Assembly (NCBI GenBank): GCA_964017185.1
Contig: OZ024875.1
Span: 25,367,456 to 25,431,455, forward strand
Reading direction: 5' to 3'
Source: Rugalucina vietnamica
Lineage: Eukaryota; Mollusca; Bivalvia; Lucinida; Lucinidae
DNA: 64,000 nucleotides
Positions 1 through 43,410 of the stretch are shown in pieces. The notes below the pieces were generated by a model. It saw only the letters and a list, made by a program, of their open reading frames with translations, searched no databases and was not told the DNA's origin. Every line of letters starts with the position of its first letter. Position 1 is the stretch's first letter. Made by a program: the position numbers and the translations under genes.

Positions 1-529
1 TTGGGTCTAACCCTTATGTGGTACCTGTGGTGTAAGCATTAATGCTTTCTGACACATGATTGTCAAGATATAGACCTACAGAATATTAACCTTGATAACT
101 ACTGTATATTATAAATGCCCCACCCCTAGAGTTTGGTCAAATAGGAATACATTCCTTAAGTATTTGTTAAGATATGCACTTAGAGAAGACAAAAAACACT
201 ATGTAAATAGCACATTTTCAATGTGACCTAGTTTTTGACCTCTAGCCCCACCCACAGGCATGGACCTTGGGGTTCGAACTCATAGAAACAAAGCAAACCC
301 TATATGGTACCTATGGTCCAAATATGAATGGTTTCTGATCATTGGTTCATGAGATATACACCACCAGAGAAACTTTAACCAAAACTTTGACATAAATTCC
401 ACGAACGTTCCGGAATTACGAACGAACTAACAAACGAACAAACATACAACCCAATGAACGTACATACGAACGGACGAATGGAAAAGCGAAAACTATATAC
501 CCGTCGGCAAAAAAACCTGGGGTATAATC
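1..529. repeat. Dispersed repeat copy A (left-truncated)
   Basis: Shares phrases with 27,577-28,322: TAGCCCCACCC, GGGCATGGACC, GGTACCTATGGTCCAAATATGA, GAGATATACACC, and an end with AAAAGCGAAAACTAT, ACCCGTCGGCA and GGGGTATAA. It is a mobile-element family of unknown class, with no intact coding region. Confidence 0.75.
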
Positions 530-2510
530 AATATTGCTTGCAGAGGGAGACAGTTTTATTGCGCATATTATGCAGGGACCCTAAAACCAATAAACACTGG
601 TACTACAGGTATTATCCTTTAGGGACCTCTATTGACTCGTGCAGAGATGAGATAATCACCTCATTATGACAGTCCTTTGATTGCTGGAACATATTGCACC
701 ATTAGGGGTCATTAACCGAATTTTTAAATGGGTGTCCCCCTTTGATGCCCTTGTAGCTCCTACCACGGGTATTATATTGCTATCTTGATAATCTTTGCAT
801 ATACATTTTTAAAACAGTGCCTTAGAATCTAAAGCATGTCTTATTAAGCAATACTGAAACTAGTAGTCTAGTAATAAGAAAATAATTAAACTTTTAACAC
901 ACTGGTTGTCCATAGACAACCAACACAACTGAGTACAACCAACACAACTGAGTACAACCAACACAACTGAGTACAACCAACACAACTGAGTACAACCAAC
1001 ACAAATGAGTACAACCAACACAAATGAGTACAACCAACAACCAATTTAAGGTTGTAGGATGCAGGTTGTCTTTGGAACAACTTGCAGGATTATAGAAGTC
1101 TGTGGCAATTTTTTCAAAAACAGGCATTTTCTCCTTGTTCTCTTATTAAAGGGCAAGGCAAGGATGGAATACAATTTGTCTTCAACGAAAGAACCCATCT
1201 CCCTTAACTATATGGCACATGTTTTATTAAAATCGGATGGAAATTAAGAAAGCTATGTCTAGGTTTGAATATTCATTAATTTTTGTTTGTTGGATATTCA
1301 TGAGGATTTATGATGTCATAAAGCCTTAATAAAATATGCATAACCAATATTAATGAAACACTATCAATATTTTTCTGTTATGTTTATTGGAATGTTTTCT
1401 ACTATAGATTTACTATAAATTCTGGCCATATTTCACCATATTAGCTTTTAAATATAAAATTTATTCATTGTTTAAGATCTGACAGTTTTCTAATCAAATA
1501 TTTCTTGACTGATTTGAACAAAATTTGCGCCAAAATGTTTGATTTCAACAGTTCTTTAGTTTAAAAGGTATGTTGTTGCATATTGCATTCTCCTTTGATT
1601 TCATCAGTATTGGTTTTTCTCAGTCTCCTTGGTTTTCTATGGATGTCCAGTGTTTACTAACAATCAGCAATTTCTGGACAAAACCAACAAACTTGTGAAT
1701 GCATCAAGTGACTATATGGCAAATCACTCTATACAGAGATGTTTACAGTGCACACTTTGTTGGTTCCGTTATATAATGCATGAACATAACACAAAGTTTA
1801 GAAATTAAAAAGAAAATCAACAATTAACGGAGAACTGATTACCTTGCAATATGGCAGATGTGTTATTCTTAATCTCAATTTCATCTAATTAGAAATGTTT
1901 GTCGATAAGAATGACATAGAAGGGTATACAAAGTATTAAATTAGATATCTGATAGATTGATGTTTAATGACGCCTCAACCCTAATGGGTCATTAGCATTT
2001 AGCGTCTAGCGTCTTAGATATCCTATACTTAGATATCCTATAGTATAGTACTTAACTACTTTATTGTTCTTCAGAGAAACCATAATGTACATTGTACTAC
2101 ACACTTATGTGACATCATAAAAGAGAATTTTCATGAAGAATAGATTTTTGGCAAAATCTAAATACATACCATATGTGACATATATGATTTTATGTTCTTT
2201 GAGGAGAATTAGGATGAATATTGAACTTGGCAATGTGTCTGCTTTAAACTAAACATGTTACTTTTACATTTTCACAGAAAATGGCTCAAAAACCTCAACC
2301 ATATTAATCAGATGTCACTGCATCACAAATCTATATTAGTCAATGCAGATGTCGAGGCTAAACTCCCATATTTTGTTAAATGCAAAACCCTAATAATTGA
2401 TTTAATGTGCAGTTATCAAAAAAACAATACCCCATTGATTTCTTTAGTTTGTATTGTAAACTGATTATCAACTAATTTGGTATTCATGTCTGTGTAGATA
2501 ATGTAAGAAC
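530..2510. other. AT-rich stretch without recognisable genes
   Basis: No conserved coding exon found on either strand. It contains the short ACAACCAACACAACTGAGT minisatellite and a tiny duplication of CTTAGATATCCTATA near 2,022-2,043. It belongs to KDM7 intron 10 or later parts of the gene. Confidence 0.5.
917..1040. repeat. 19-bp minisatellite
   Basis: About six tandem units of ACAACCAACACAACTGAGT, with one T-for-C variant in the distal units (CACAAATGAGT). Confidence 0.9.
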
Positions 2511-3504
2511 TATGTAGGCTGTCCGGAAAGTTTTGAGACTGTGTCTATAACTCAGTAACTGCTGAAAGGAATCTATTGAAATTTTACCCAGGAACATGGC
2601 AATATATCATGAGGTATTGCTAAGAATTTCAGAAGAATAGCTCATCTAGAACCTATTCATTTAATCATTTTAGTATCGGCATGTCACTACTCTCGGAGCA
2701 CTTTGACGTCAAAACGTCACGTCCCTTACAATTTTCAAGATTTTTCCTTCCGATCTGATGCCTTTTAGAGTGCCTTCAAGTCTATTCGACACTAACATTT
2801 GATTGTAATTATGTTATATTTGATTATTCTGAGAACAACAGTTTATTCTAATTTAAAGACCATGGGCCAGATCTCATGTAGCCAGCTCCAAATTACTTTG
2901 CACCGATTTTAAGTTTGTTACTTTCCCCCTCAAACTGTCTGTTGCCCTTCCCCAAATTATCTGCATCTTTTCTAAAATCTTGCCCGTAGCAAACAATTAA
3001 TGACAAAACATATGGTTAATTTGATTTAGCCAACAACAACAAATTTTGAGTACATGTATGTTGGGGACTAATTTCGGCATGCATACAGTGTTTGGTAGTA
3101 AGGTACTGCCCCGTGCATTGCTTTAACATCGCATTTTTATCCAGCATTTCGACTGACATGAACACTTTCATAAGCTATAGCAACAATGTTATCCATCGGA
3201 ACACTTTGAAATTTCACAAACTATTTCAACAGATGATTTAGTGACATCATACAAGTTGCTTCTGCTTTGAAGAGCCAGATTTTTCTATTCGTGCTCATTT
3301 GTTTTGTTGTCTCAAGTATTTTGAAAACTACATTGGTTGCCTTGGAGACAAATATCTCCAACAATATTCATTTTTCGACTCTATTTTTTTCCCATAGTTT
3401 CACACAAAACATTTATCTGTTCATCAGTATGTATTGTATTGTAAAGCACACAAATGACTTTGAGATACAGACACAGTCTTAAAACTTGCCGCACAACCCT
3501 TGTA
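2511..3504. mobile_element. Tc1/mariner-like element remnant with TIRs and TA target
   Basis: A TA dinucleotide precedes GCTGTCCGGAAAGTTTTGAG at the left. The reverse complement of the right end reads GTTGTGCGGCAAGTTTTAAG, also with outer TA. The terminal repeats are about 37 bp with about nine mismatches. At 994 bp the length suits a decayed or non-autonomous mariner-type element. I could not recognise a transposase. Confidence 0.7.
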
Positions 3505-3568
3505 GAAATGTACATTTAGCCTAACATCGAGGAAATCATGTTCTTTAAAAGCTGTTACTTGAACTTAC

Positions 3569-34291
<30,723 letters not shown>

Positions 34292-34519
34292 GTTGACAAT
34301 TTTCTGGGTCAACGGAAGCTAAATTGCGCATGCGTACACAAAATTTACTTTCGGTTTCGCTACTTTCGGTTTGCAATCTGATCAATTCGCCGGCAATTAT
34401 TCTAAACAAGGACACTTTCTGATACTTAACGACACTTCCAACGCTACCGATAGAGTTTTGCTGTAATTCCAAACAGTTTAGGGCCTAACTACAATGTCAC
34501 AGCAAATTATACATTTTGC

Positions 34520-35290
34520 TCATCGGGCCGACGTGTTGGGCCAACGTTGGGCCAACGTAGGTCAAAGTGTGCTGATAACGTCGTTTCAACGTTGATTCAA
34601 CGTTGTCGCCGAATCATGAAACTCAGATTGAGAAGGTGGAGAAGGTGCAGAGGACTGCTGCCCGGTGGACCTGCAGGCGATGGAGGAACACCAGTAGCGT
34701 CGGTGAAATGCTAGACGAACTTGAGTGGCCATCCCTGGAGTCTCGCAGGGAGCGGTCCTCCTTAACCTTCTTCTACAAGATACACTCTGGTACAGTGTCT
34801 CTTGATAAAGACAAATACCTGACCCCGGCACCCAATCTAAGGCATACTCGGGCATCACATGAATCACAATACACAAGACCATTTGCCTATAGTGATGCCC
34901 TGAAAAATTCCTTTTTCCCCAGAACTATTCCGGTTTGGAATAGTCTCCCTTCTTCAGTGGTCCTATCTAAGACCATTGAGGAATTTAAGGCTTCTATTTA
35001 AATCATTAGCCCAGAGGCATGCGTTTTAGTATGCCTCTCATCTATATCTTGTAAATAGTTTTAATGGTCCACCCCAAATGTTTTATTTTCCCTTGACTAA
35101 ATTCTAAATTTAGCCACCCACCCCACACCTGAGGTGATGATCAGAAATTGATCGACTCAGTATCAGAAGATAGATAGATATATTGTGCCAACGTTACATT
35201 TAAGTTGGCTCCCGGGAGTTGGCTTAATGTTAGTTAGCCTATCAAATGCCAACCTTAGTTCCTGTGCCTCAGTGCACTAAATGTTGAAGT
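34520..35290. mobile_element. CCAACGTTGG-word element interrupted by a LINE tail
   Basis: GGGCCAACGTTGGGCCAACG and CAACGTTGATTCAACGTTG (34,530-34,605), and GTGCCAACGTTACATTTAAG with GTTGGCT words (35,186-35,250), look like two halves of one decayed element related to 42,856-43,190. The LINE fragment lies between them. Confidence 0.5.
34603..35186 (+). pseudogene. 5'-truncated LINE C-terminal fragment
   Basis: 132 codons (34,603-35,001) encode EKVEKVQRTAARWTCRRWRN, LDELEWPSLESRRERSSLTF, KNSFFPRTIPVWNSLPSSVV. This is the extreme C-terminus typical of CR1/jockey-like RT proteins. A 3' UTR and a short (GATA) tail near 35,170 follow, which gives the insertion's 3' end. Related to, but not the same subfamily as, the fragment at 22.7-23.6 kb. 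Confidence 0.88.
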
Positions 35291-35995
35291 ACAGTAATTT
35301 ATCCGGTTTCGAATCTTATCCAGTTCCGAATCAAGTGGTCGTATCGTCACGAACTACACAGCAGCTGTTCAATTAAAAAACAAATATTTTGTATGGTCAT
35401 GAAGTCTATCTTTTTCTCTTCCTCTGCACGAAGTCAGATTTTGAAAACTTATCTGCATGCTAAAAATAAATATGTTCTTCGAGATGACCTATCGAATTAG
35501 AATGTATATTGCACTTCTGTAATTATCCGCAAAGTGCAGGTTTCCGCAAAATGCATGAACCTTGAACATTATATTTTTACACTTTTGGTTCCAACATGCG
35601 TTCCAATATTAATTATGACACACCAGGAAAACTGAACTTCATTTATTGATTTTCGGTTGCGTAGGAGCTTGTTAATTTTATCTACCAATTTAGCTAGTTT
35701 CGGGTCAGTAAAAATTAATTGTGTCGACATAGTACATGTACTCGTAAATCTATTAATATCGCTGTACACGTCTTAGCGCTCAACCTAAAGGAACTGAGGA
35801 GGGAGTGTTTAAATCTCAGTAAGTATTTTATTTGATGTGTGCGTGCGTGCGTGCGTGCGTGCGTGCGTGTCGCCACAATACCACAGTCTTTCATTTGCAA
35901 TGCAGTTTGTTTGAATTGATGCTTAACGTTCTAGTCCACAGCTATGGTCATGTCAGGACTTTGCCCCCATTTTATGGAACGTGTGCCCAAAGTTC

Positions 35996-36184
35996 TCACC
36001 GCTGTGTCTAGTGTGGGTTCGAACACCGCTCTGGCCATGTGAGACAAACCAAGTTCTGCTTGCGAGTGTGTCAGGTGGTTTTGTTTTTCTCGGGGTTCTC
36101 CCGTTTTCGTCCCACCTACTGATTGGCGCGTCTCATATGAGCTGAAATAATCATGAAAGGGACGTTAAACTGAATAAAAAAAAG
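35996..36184 (+). mobile_element. SINE (GCCCCCGTGGCC family), 5'-truncated, inside an older SINE
   Basis: CTCACCGCTGTGTCTAGTGT, GGGTTCGAACACC and TGCGAGTGTGTCAGGTGG, with a terminal A/G run. The flanks (about 35,915-35,995 and 36,190-36,300) match the sequence at about 58,165-58,330, so it interrupted another dispersed repeat. Confidence 0.8.
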
Positions 36185-36354
36185 GGGGGGGGCAAGTTAG
36201 GATGCCCTGACATCCTAAACTAAACGTGCTTCAAATATAAACACACAGCAAAGCCAAGAAGGACAGACACTGGGTTCGATCCTCACGTTGAGCGCCGAGT
36301 TATGCTTTTTGGTCCTCATATAAGGAATCTAGCAACATCTCTCTTTTTCACTCT

Positions 36355-36392
<38 letters not shown>

Positions 36393-36405
36393 CTCTCTCT
36401 TTCAA
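36355..36405. repeat. (CT)n microsatellite
   Basis: Mostly uninterrupted CT/TC dinucleotides. Confidence 0.9.
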
Positions 36406-36532
36406 AATTGTTCTATCTATTATTTTGATTTCTTCTTTTGACATAGTAGTCTAGTGAGTAGCTGTTTCCCAAAAAGTGGCTATTCATTTACCAAAACTTT
36501 ACTAAATAAATGAATGCCAACCCCCACTCCCC

Positions 36533-36765
36533 CACCCCGTTGCCGAGTGTTGAAGAGCTGATTTCATTAACGCGTTTCATTCGATCGTCTCACCGCTGTG
36601 TTTGTTGTGGGCTCATGTGAGACAAGTTTTGCTTGAAGATATGCCAGTTTTTTTTTTCCTTTTTTTCTCGGGGTTCGCCCGTTTTCACCACACCAACTGA
36701 CTGGCTCGTCTCATATGAGCTAAATGACCTTAAAAGGGACGTAAACTGACCCAAGCTAGATAGAT
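36533..36765 (+). mobile_element. SINE (GCCCCCGTGGCC family), diverged
   Basis: CCCGTTGCCGAGTGTTGAAG, CTCACCGCTGTGTTTGTTGT, GGGTTCGCCCGTTTTCACC and CTCATATGAGCTAAATGACC parallel the full-length copy at 28,829, with a lost B box. Confidence 0.75.
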
Positions 36766-36946
36766 AAATAAATGAATGAATTTTAAGAAGTGGGGGGGGG
36801 GTTGGAAGATGTTTCCGGGCCTGGATATTATTTTTCTCTCATGACGCGGTCCTGTCTTTTTATTGGTATATATTACAATACGTAAGATAGTGATACAGAA
36901 TTTACTCTGCCCTAGATATTATGTTACTCGGCCAAAATTGGATCCT

Positions 36947-36948
<2 letters not shown>

Positions 36949-36998
<50 letters not shown>
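36949..36998. repeat. Poly-T tract
   Basis: 50 consecutive T, followed shortly by a C run and CACACA. Confidence 0.98.
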
Positions 36999-37003
<5 letters not shown>

Positions 37004-37879
37004 TTACAGCCCCCCCCCCACACACACACACACCCTCCCCAATAATAAAAATCAAATGGTCGTTTCCTTACGCAGGTGATTCTTTGTGCAGTCGGTCTGC
37101 ATCGCGAACAAAACATGCTGTCTGGATTTCTAGTCTAGTTGACATATTCCTGTTAGATATCTCTGTTTACGCAACATTAAAGATGTGTTTGAAATTCAAT
37201 TGTTAATCAAACAGGTGAAAGTTAAACTCATAAAACATCAACAACAAAACAAACAAACAAACCAACAAACAAACAAAAATGAAAATAACCAATGCACAGC
37301 CCATGATTACCAGTTCTTAACTGCAAAAATCTGGAACCAGTTACGCCATTATCGACTTAGAACATGTATTTGTTTTCGATTGACGCCAATATCCAGAACG
37401 TAAGTTATACGTCGTATACATGTACACAGTTTTTTGACACTTTTTCTATCTGAAATGGTAAACTGTGTGTAAGTCGTGTTTTATAAAGAAGTAATGAAGC
37501 TACAAACTCAAAATCATAACGCAATAGCGCCAGAGAGTGTCCTGTTTAAAAATTGTCGCAAGTGATTCGGAACTGGATAAATGATTCGGAACTGGATAAA
37601 TTGGTGGTCTGCTTCAAAGCCATCGTGTGGCCCACAGAACATTCACAATTAATCAGACTAAAGTTCATTATTTAGAAGAAGGATTATACTTTCTAATGGT
37701 AAGGTTCTAACCTAGTTTGCTGTGAGCAATTATCTGGAAACCACTTCGAAAAAAAAAGTGACCCGGAACTGGATAATTTACTGTAGCATATGCTAGCAGT
37801 AAACTGAAATAGACAAACAGACTGTATTTCTAATATCTTCATTAGAAATACATGTATCAAACAAACCGTGTAGGCCCGG

Positions 37880-38016
37880 TATTCCGAGGGCCCTGTAGTC
37901 CGAGGGTTCGTTAGTCCGAGGGTCCGTTAGTCCGAGGGCCCGGTGGTCCGAGGGCTCGATGGTCCGAGGGCCCGATGGTCCGAGGGCCCGATGGTCCGAG
38001 GGCCCGATAGTCCGAG
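37880..38016. repeat. GTCCGAGGGCCCGAT minisatellite, block 1
   Basis: About eight units of 16-18 bp, CGAGGGCCCGATGGTC and variants. Related blocks lie at 38,733-38,826 (same orientation) and 38,866-38,989 (inverted). Confidence 0.92.
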
Positions 38017-38497
38017 GATCAGAAGATTACACTGTACAACACGTAATTTGCTGTATCACTGTGACAACCACTGATCACGGAGCTTCAGTTGAAGGCCACT
38101 ACCAATGCGTTCCTCTTACGAGGTTAAAGGAAAATAATTAATTCATTTGAATGTGATCGCCATGCATGGGGTACTTCAATTTTCCTCCTCTTTTCAAAAC
38201 AACCAACTCTATAGGAAGAACTCTGAAAGCCCCTATTTATACAGAAATTTCGTTGTTTGCTTTTTCCAGCGCTGCTTTTAGGAAACGCTGTTTCGCGCTC
38301 AGGTATTGTGCATCTCACCTGCTCGATTGGTACCCGATTACTGTAAACTTAAAAGTGTCAAGATATTGTATGATATTATCAGTTTATTCTCACCGAACCA
38401 TGTAAGGGATGGGTTTGCAATGGCCTACCCGATCCCAAAATAGCTATAGTAATTTACAAATTGTACCAGTTTGACAGGGGCGTTAAACTGAACTAAA

Positions 38498-38502
38498 AAG
38501 TG

Positions 38503-38538
<36 letters not shown>

Positions 38539-38647
38539 TGTGTGTGTGTGTGTGTGTGTGTATGTATCATTGTGTAAGAATGTATCTGTATTCGTGTAGA
38601 GGTATGTATGTGTAAGTATGAAAGCACGTGCGTGTGTGCGTCCGCGC

Positions 38648-38709
<62 letters not shown>
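38498..38709. repeat. (TGCG)n and (TG)n microsatellites
   Basis: TGCG runs at about 38,502-38,540, then TG. A second TG run of about 58 bp is at 38,652-38,709. Confidence 0.97.
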
Positions 38710-38711
<2 letters not shown>

Positions 38712-38732
38712 CCTTGGAAAATGTTGCAGATC

Positions 38733-38989
38733 CTGATAGTCCGAGGGTCCGATAGTCCGAGGCCCAATAGTCCGAGGGTCCGATAGTCCGAGGGCCCAAT
38801 AGTCTGAGGGCCCGCTAGTCCGAGAATCAGAATATTGGTATTGGATTTATTTCATAAATCCTCTGACCATCGGGCCCTCGGACCATCGGGCCCTCGGACT
38901 ATCGGGCCCTCGGACCATCGGACCCTCGGACCATCGGACCCTCGGACTACCGGGCCCTCGGACTATAGGGCCCTCGAAATACCGGGCCA
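38733..38989. repeat. GTCCGAGGGCCCGAT minisatellite, blocks 2 and 3 in inverted orientation
   Basis: 38,733-38,826 carries GTCCGAGGG units. After 40 bp the inverse CATCGGGCCCTCGGAC units run to 38,989. Together they can form a long hairpin. Confidence 0.92.
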
Positions 38990-38999
38990 CAACCCAAAC

Positions 39000-39450
39000 A
39001 AACATATATTCAAGTAGATCTGTTCCTTTGTCAGGCTGCGCGGATGAGTCCGTTGTTCTCCTTTGTAGCCGTCGTAATTGTTAAGGCTGTTCCTTTTCCG
39101 ATTGTGTGGTGACTGCGCATAGATGAGCAGGCCAATCTGTTTGTTTGTTAAGCCTGATCTGTTTCCTTGTAAGTCTGTGTGGGTGAGCTTACATGAACGC
39201 GCTTACTCGTCTGTTCATTCGCTGGTCTAGTGAATTCGCATGATTTTCTTTTCCTACTATAGACTGTACAGGATGATTCTGCCTTGACAGACTGCGTAGA
39301 TGTGCAGAAGGATCCATTCCTTTGTTTGTCTGCTCCGTTATAAGGTTAGAACGTGTACATGCTGATTTGGTTTGGGATGCGCAAACTGATCTTTTAGTAG
39401 CAGTGTCTTCACCACAGCACAACTTATATAAATCTGAAAATAAATCAATA
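39000..39450. other. Unrecognised stretch
   Basis: No coding, RNA or repeat family recognised. Confidence 0.4.
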
Positions 39451-39455
39451 AAACA

Positions 39456-40526
39456 AGTAGCCCAAGGGCAACGATCGCTCACCTGAGAGTCAACAAGTAT
39501 ACAGTCACTGGACAAAGTGTTTTTTTTTTTGTTTTTTGTTTTTTTTTTTGTTTTTTTTTCATATATGGGTATGACGGTCATATCTTAGTCAAGTTTCAGG
39601 CCTATGGCTGCAATGGTTTCCATAGGATCATTGGTCCTGTAAATGCTTACCCGAGACCTAGTTGTCACTTTTTCCCATGCTTCCATGTTTGCCTATGTTT
39701 CCAAAATCGACCTTTACCTACATTAATCACATACTTTCATCTACTCTATCAGTTGTTTGCATCTATCACTTTTCAGTTCTCAGGCTGCAATAGTTTTCAA
39801 AAAATAACATTTTAAAAGCAGATGGGCTCCTGGGGTCCATTTTTTCAGAATCATTAAATTTCAGTCCTACTGCCCATTTCCTGCAATACTTTCACTTAAA
39901 ATGACATTTTAAAAGTTTTTCCCATTCAAATGCATTGACGACCTATGTTGACCTTGTCATAAAATAGGTCAAGGTCACCACAGGGTCATGTTTTATATAT
40001 ACATTGTAGTACTTGAGTCATCCATACTTCATGCAAAGTTTCGTTGAAATCGGTTGACCAGTTCTGGAGAAGAAGATATTTTAATGGTTTTTTCCATATA
40101 TGGGCATGGCGGTCATCTTGGTCATGTGACCTGGATAATTTATATTTACATTGGTCCCCACTTCCTATAGATGCTCCATATAAAATTTGGCTTTGATTGG
40201 CCAAGTGGTTTCAGAGAAAAAAATCTTTGAAAAGTGTGTATGGACGACAGACCGGCCAAGGTCAAGAGATGACCTTGACCTAAATTAATCATATACCTTC
40301 ATCTAATCCATTAGTTGTTTGCATCTACCACTTTTCTGATCTCAGGCTGCAATAGCTTTCAAAAAATAGCTAATTTCCACTTTTCCCATTATAAGTCTAT
40401 GGAAACTTAAAGTTACCATAGCAACCAGAGTTCTTATCCGACTGGAATAAAAAAAAAACACAAATTATGTAGAGGCTACTGTCAGGAACATGTGCAGGAT
40501 TCATCCACTTAACAGTTTCTGAGGAG

Positions 40527-40573
<47 letters not shown>

Positions 40574-41310
40574 CAAAATTTTGCCCTTTATGGGGCCCCA
40601 GCAACCAATCGAAATAAAGGATTAGGTCAAAACTCGCAAGAAACGTCAAACACTACTCAATAAACATTTCTGTAAAAGCAAAATTCAAGTGTCTGCAATT
40701 TTAGCGGAAAAATAGCCGATTTCCACTTTTCCCATTATAAGTCTATGGAAACTTTAAGTTGCCATAGCAACCAGAGTTCTTATCCGCCTGGAATAAAAAA
40801 ACACAAATTATGTAGAGGCCACTGTCAGGAATATGTATACAAAGTATAGGCTTCATCCCCTTGACAGTTTCTGAGGAGAAGATTTTTGAATGTTTTTCGA
40901 AATTTTGCCCTGTATGAGGCCCCTGCAACCAATCAAAATGAAGGATTAGGACAAAAGTCACATGAAACGTAGAGGACTACTCAATAAACATTTCTGCAAA
41001 AACAAAATTCAAATATCTCAAACAAGACAGCAAAAATAGGCAATTTTCACTTTTCTCCATTATAAGTCTATGGGAAGCATAAGTTGCCATAGCAACCAGA
41101 GTTCTTATCCGATCGAAATAAAAAACACAAATATTCGTTCCCCCCACCTGTAGATGTTATATGTGAAATATGAAAAGATTCGGCCTGGCAGCTTCAGAGA
41201 AGAAGTCGTTTGAAAATGTTGACGACGACGGACGACGGACGATGCACGGACGCCGGCTCGACTACTATACTATAAGCTCACCTTGTGAGCCTTCTGCTCA
41301 GGTGAGCGAA
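39456..41310. repeat. GCTCACCTGAG-ended repeat, long diverged copy
   Basis: AGGGCAACGATCGCTCACCT at the left and the hairpin GCTCACCTTGTGAGCC...GCTCAGGTGAGCG at 41,276-41,310. It contains one 430-bp type unit (39,830-40,260). Three further units share CCATTATAAGTCTATGG and CCATAGCAACCAGAGTTC. A poly-T run of 43 lies at 40,531-40,573. Confidence 0.78.
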
Positions 41311-41484
41311 TAAAATGCATAATTCATTTTTAAATGACATATTTATCTAATTTTCAAAACATAATAATGTTGATAATAATAAAACATGGTTTAACAACAG
41401 CAAAAAAATGAACATTACCGGAAAAAATAGAATAAAATGGAGAGATTCTTTGTCTCTTCAAACTGCAATAAGTATATGTTGCTA

Positions 41485-41730
41485 ATTTAGCCGCTACGCG
41501 AGAAAACTGGTTTTGGGAATTACCGACCAGGTCGGACACAAACCGGCATGTACACACTCAAAAACGCTCGCTACAGACTTGAAGTATTGGCTATAAGCAG
41601 AAGAGGAATAGTGTTATCCATGTAGCGACAGCAAAGATGCTGATCAGCTGTGCTGTTACTGCACAGCTGATCTACGCCTCTGTTTTCGCATAAACAAAAG
41701 TCCGGTTATCTCATGACGCGGCTTAATTAT
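41485..41730. mobile_element. Foldback MITE, GCTGATCAGC family (copy 1)
   Basis: Ends resemble AGCCGCTACGCGAGAAAACT and its inverse TCTCATGACGCGGCTT. The core GCTGATCAGCTGTGC...GCACAGCTGATC forms a hairpin followed by CTGTTTTCGC. Related copies are at 42,137, 55,361 and 63,056. Confidence 0.75.
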
Positions 41731-41884
41731 CCATAGATAATTGTGGCCACATATTCTGTTCTTCTGGGTATCATGTTTCAGATTAATTTGTGGTGAAAGC
41801 AATAAGTGACCTGTCTGTTTTATGATAACAATTAATTTGATTATACCTAATGTGTTTCTTATCTAAGCATGTGCATCAAAAAGC

Positions 41885-41926
41885 TAAAAAAATAAATAAA
41901 AATAAATAAATAAATAAATAAAAAAA

Positions 41927-41961
<35 letters not shown>

Positions 41962-41965
41962 AAAA
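41885..41965. repeat. (AAAT)n microsatellite
   Basis: About 80 bp of AAAT/AATA units with two interruptions. Confidence 0.95.
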
Positions 41966-42136
41966 TGGGAACATATTTTTTTATCAATGCAAACAAAAAT
42001 TATATGAATATTAAATCCACTCTTTATTGCACCAAAAAATAGTTATACACATTATTTAATACAAAATTTGGGTTTCACATCATTACGTGTGCGATCAGCG
42101 TGTGCATCTACACAGTCAAACAGTGCAGGTCAATTA

Positions 42137-42417
42137 CTATCTGGGCCTATGCGTGAGAAAACCAACTATCTGGGTCTCTTACCAGGTCCGACACAAATCA
42201 GACTGTAGAGCCGAAGAAGATAGAAATTTCAGATTCAGAAAAATAGGCAAATGTACTTTCTCAGGAGCGAAAACAAAAGCGCTGATCAGCTGTGAAGTTA
42301 CTGCACAGGTGATAAGCGGCTCATCACTTGTGCAGTAAGTGCACAGCTGCGCCTTTGTTTTCGCGTCTTTGTTTTCGCATATACAGAATGTTGGTTCTCT
42401 GATGCAGCGGCTCACCA
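42137..42417. mobile_element. Foldback MITE, GCTGATCAGC family (copy 2)
   Basis: GTGAGAAAACCAACTATCTG at the left and GTTGGTTCTCTGATGCAGCG then GCTCA at the right. GCGAAAACAAAAGCGCTGAT and GCGCCTTTGTTTTCGC form the inner stem, with a small internal duplication. Confidence 0.78.
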
Positions 42418-42855
42418 AGGTGATGTCGTGAAAAAGTTTGTCTTTTGCGATTTTTCACCATATGACAAGAAACAGGACAGTACACAGGTCCTTGAAATGT
42501 TAGATTTATGATGAGACGGGTTTAACATTTAGGTAGCGATAAGAAAAGCGTTGATCTGTGCAGCTGCTCTGTACCTTTGATTCTGCATGAGCAAAATGTG
42601 TGTTTTCTGGTTGTACACCACATTTTAATGGACTGTTGGTTAAAGGTAAGCCCGACAAGTAAAACGGCTTATTTACATGTATGCAGAACAAAGATTTGTC
42701 AGATTCGGGAATACGTTAGACTGAAACTGGAATGACCTGGTCTACCTGCAACCTGATCAGATTATGTAACAACTTACGCCCGATCAGATCATGTAAAGAT
42801 CATATAGTTGTTTTGACCATTTGAGAGTTTGAATTGTCACTTTTTCGGGTTTGAT

Positions 42856-43190
42856 GTGCTAACGTTGGCCCAACGTTGGGACATTATACACATGTATGAA
42901 CATTTTAGGAAACCTACGACATTGGGCCAACGTTGGACCAACGTTACAATTATTGAAAGGAAAAGTTTTATTTTTTCAATTACGAGAAAACGTTTTCCCA
43001 TCACTATGCCAACTTAAATATTATTTTACTGTTTAGATTAAAGTAATAACATTTTGTGTCACAAATCATGGGTCAACACAGATCCAACGTACGCCCAACG
43101 TTACACTGCCAACGGCTAACCATTTACCAACGATGCGATTCAATGCCAACGTTGGGCAAACGTTGTCATGCTATCCTGGGGAGTCAGAGT
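42856..43190. mobile_element. CCAACGTTGG-word element
   Basis: GCTAACGTTGGCCCAACGTT, GGGCCAACGTTGGACCAACG and CAACGTTGGGCAAACGTTG words in both orientations over 335 bp. Probably a non-autonomous element with subterminal repeats. Confidence 0.55.
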
Positions 43191-43410
43191 TTGTAGTGAA
43201 CCGGCCATCACCAGTATGTATAAACTTAAGTTTTGTAGTCCCCACCGAGACTGTCATCCAAAGTTAAAAGGAGTCGGACTTATTATTGCAACTTGTTAAA
43301 TATATTAATATAGGATATCAATATGCCGTGTCTTGAGAAAACATGTCTTTAAGATTTTTCGACCATATCCAACACAAACCTGAATGTACAGCTAGTAGCT
43401 CACTGGCATG

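Larger units (their letters stand above)
35292..37783. mobile_element. Pogo/Tc1-like TIR pair, 2.5 kb, TA-flanked
   Basis: TA then CAGTAATTTATCCGGTTTCG at the left. The right end is the inverse of CAGTAAATTATCCAGTTCCG, followed by TA. Subterminal GAACTGGATAA words recur at 37,567-37,600. A CAGT start with TA target is usual for pogo-type elements. The interior is filled with SINE pieces and no transposase is recognised. Confidence 0.6.

Noticed and set aside
38835-39017. Frame with GPSDHRTLGPSD repeats
   Set aside because: Generated by the GTCCGAGGGCCC minisatellite.
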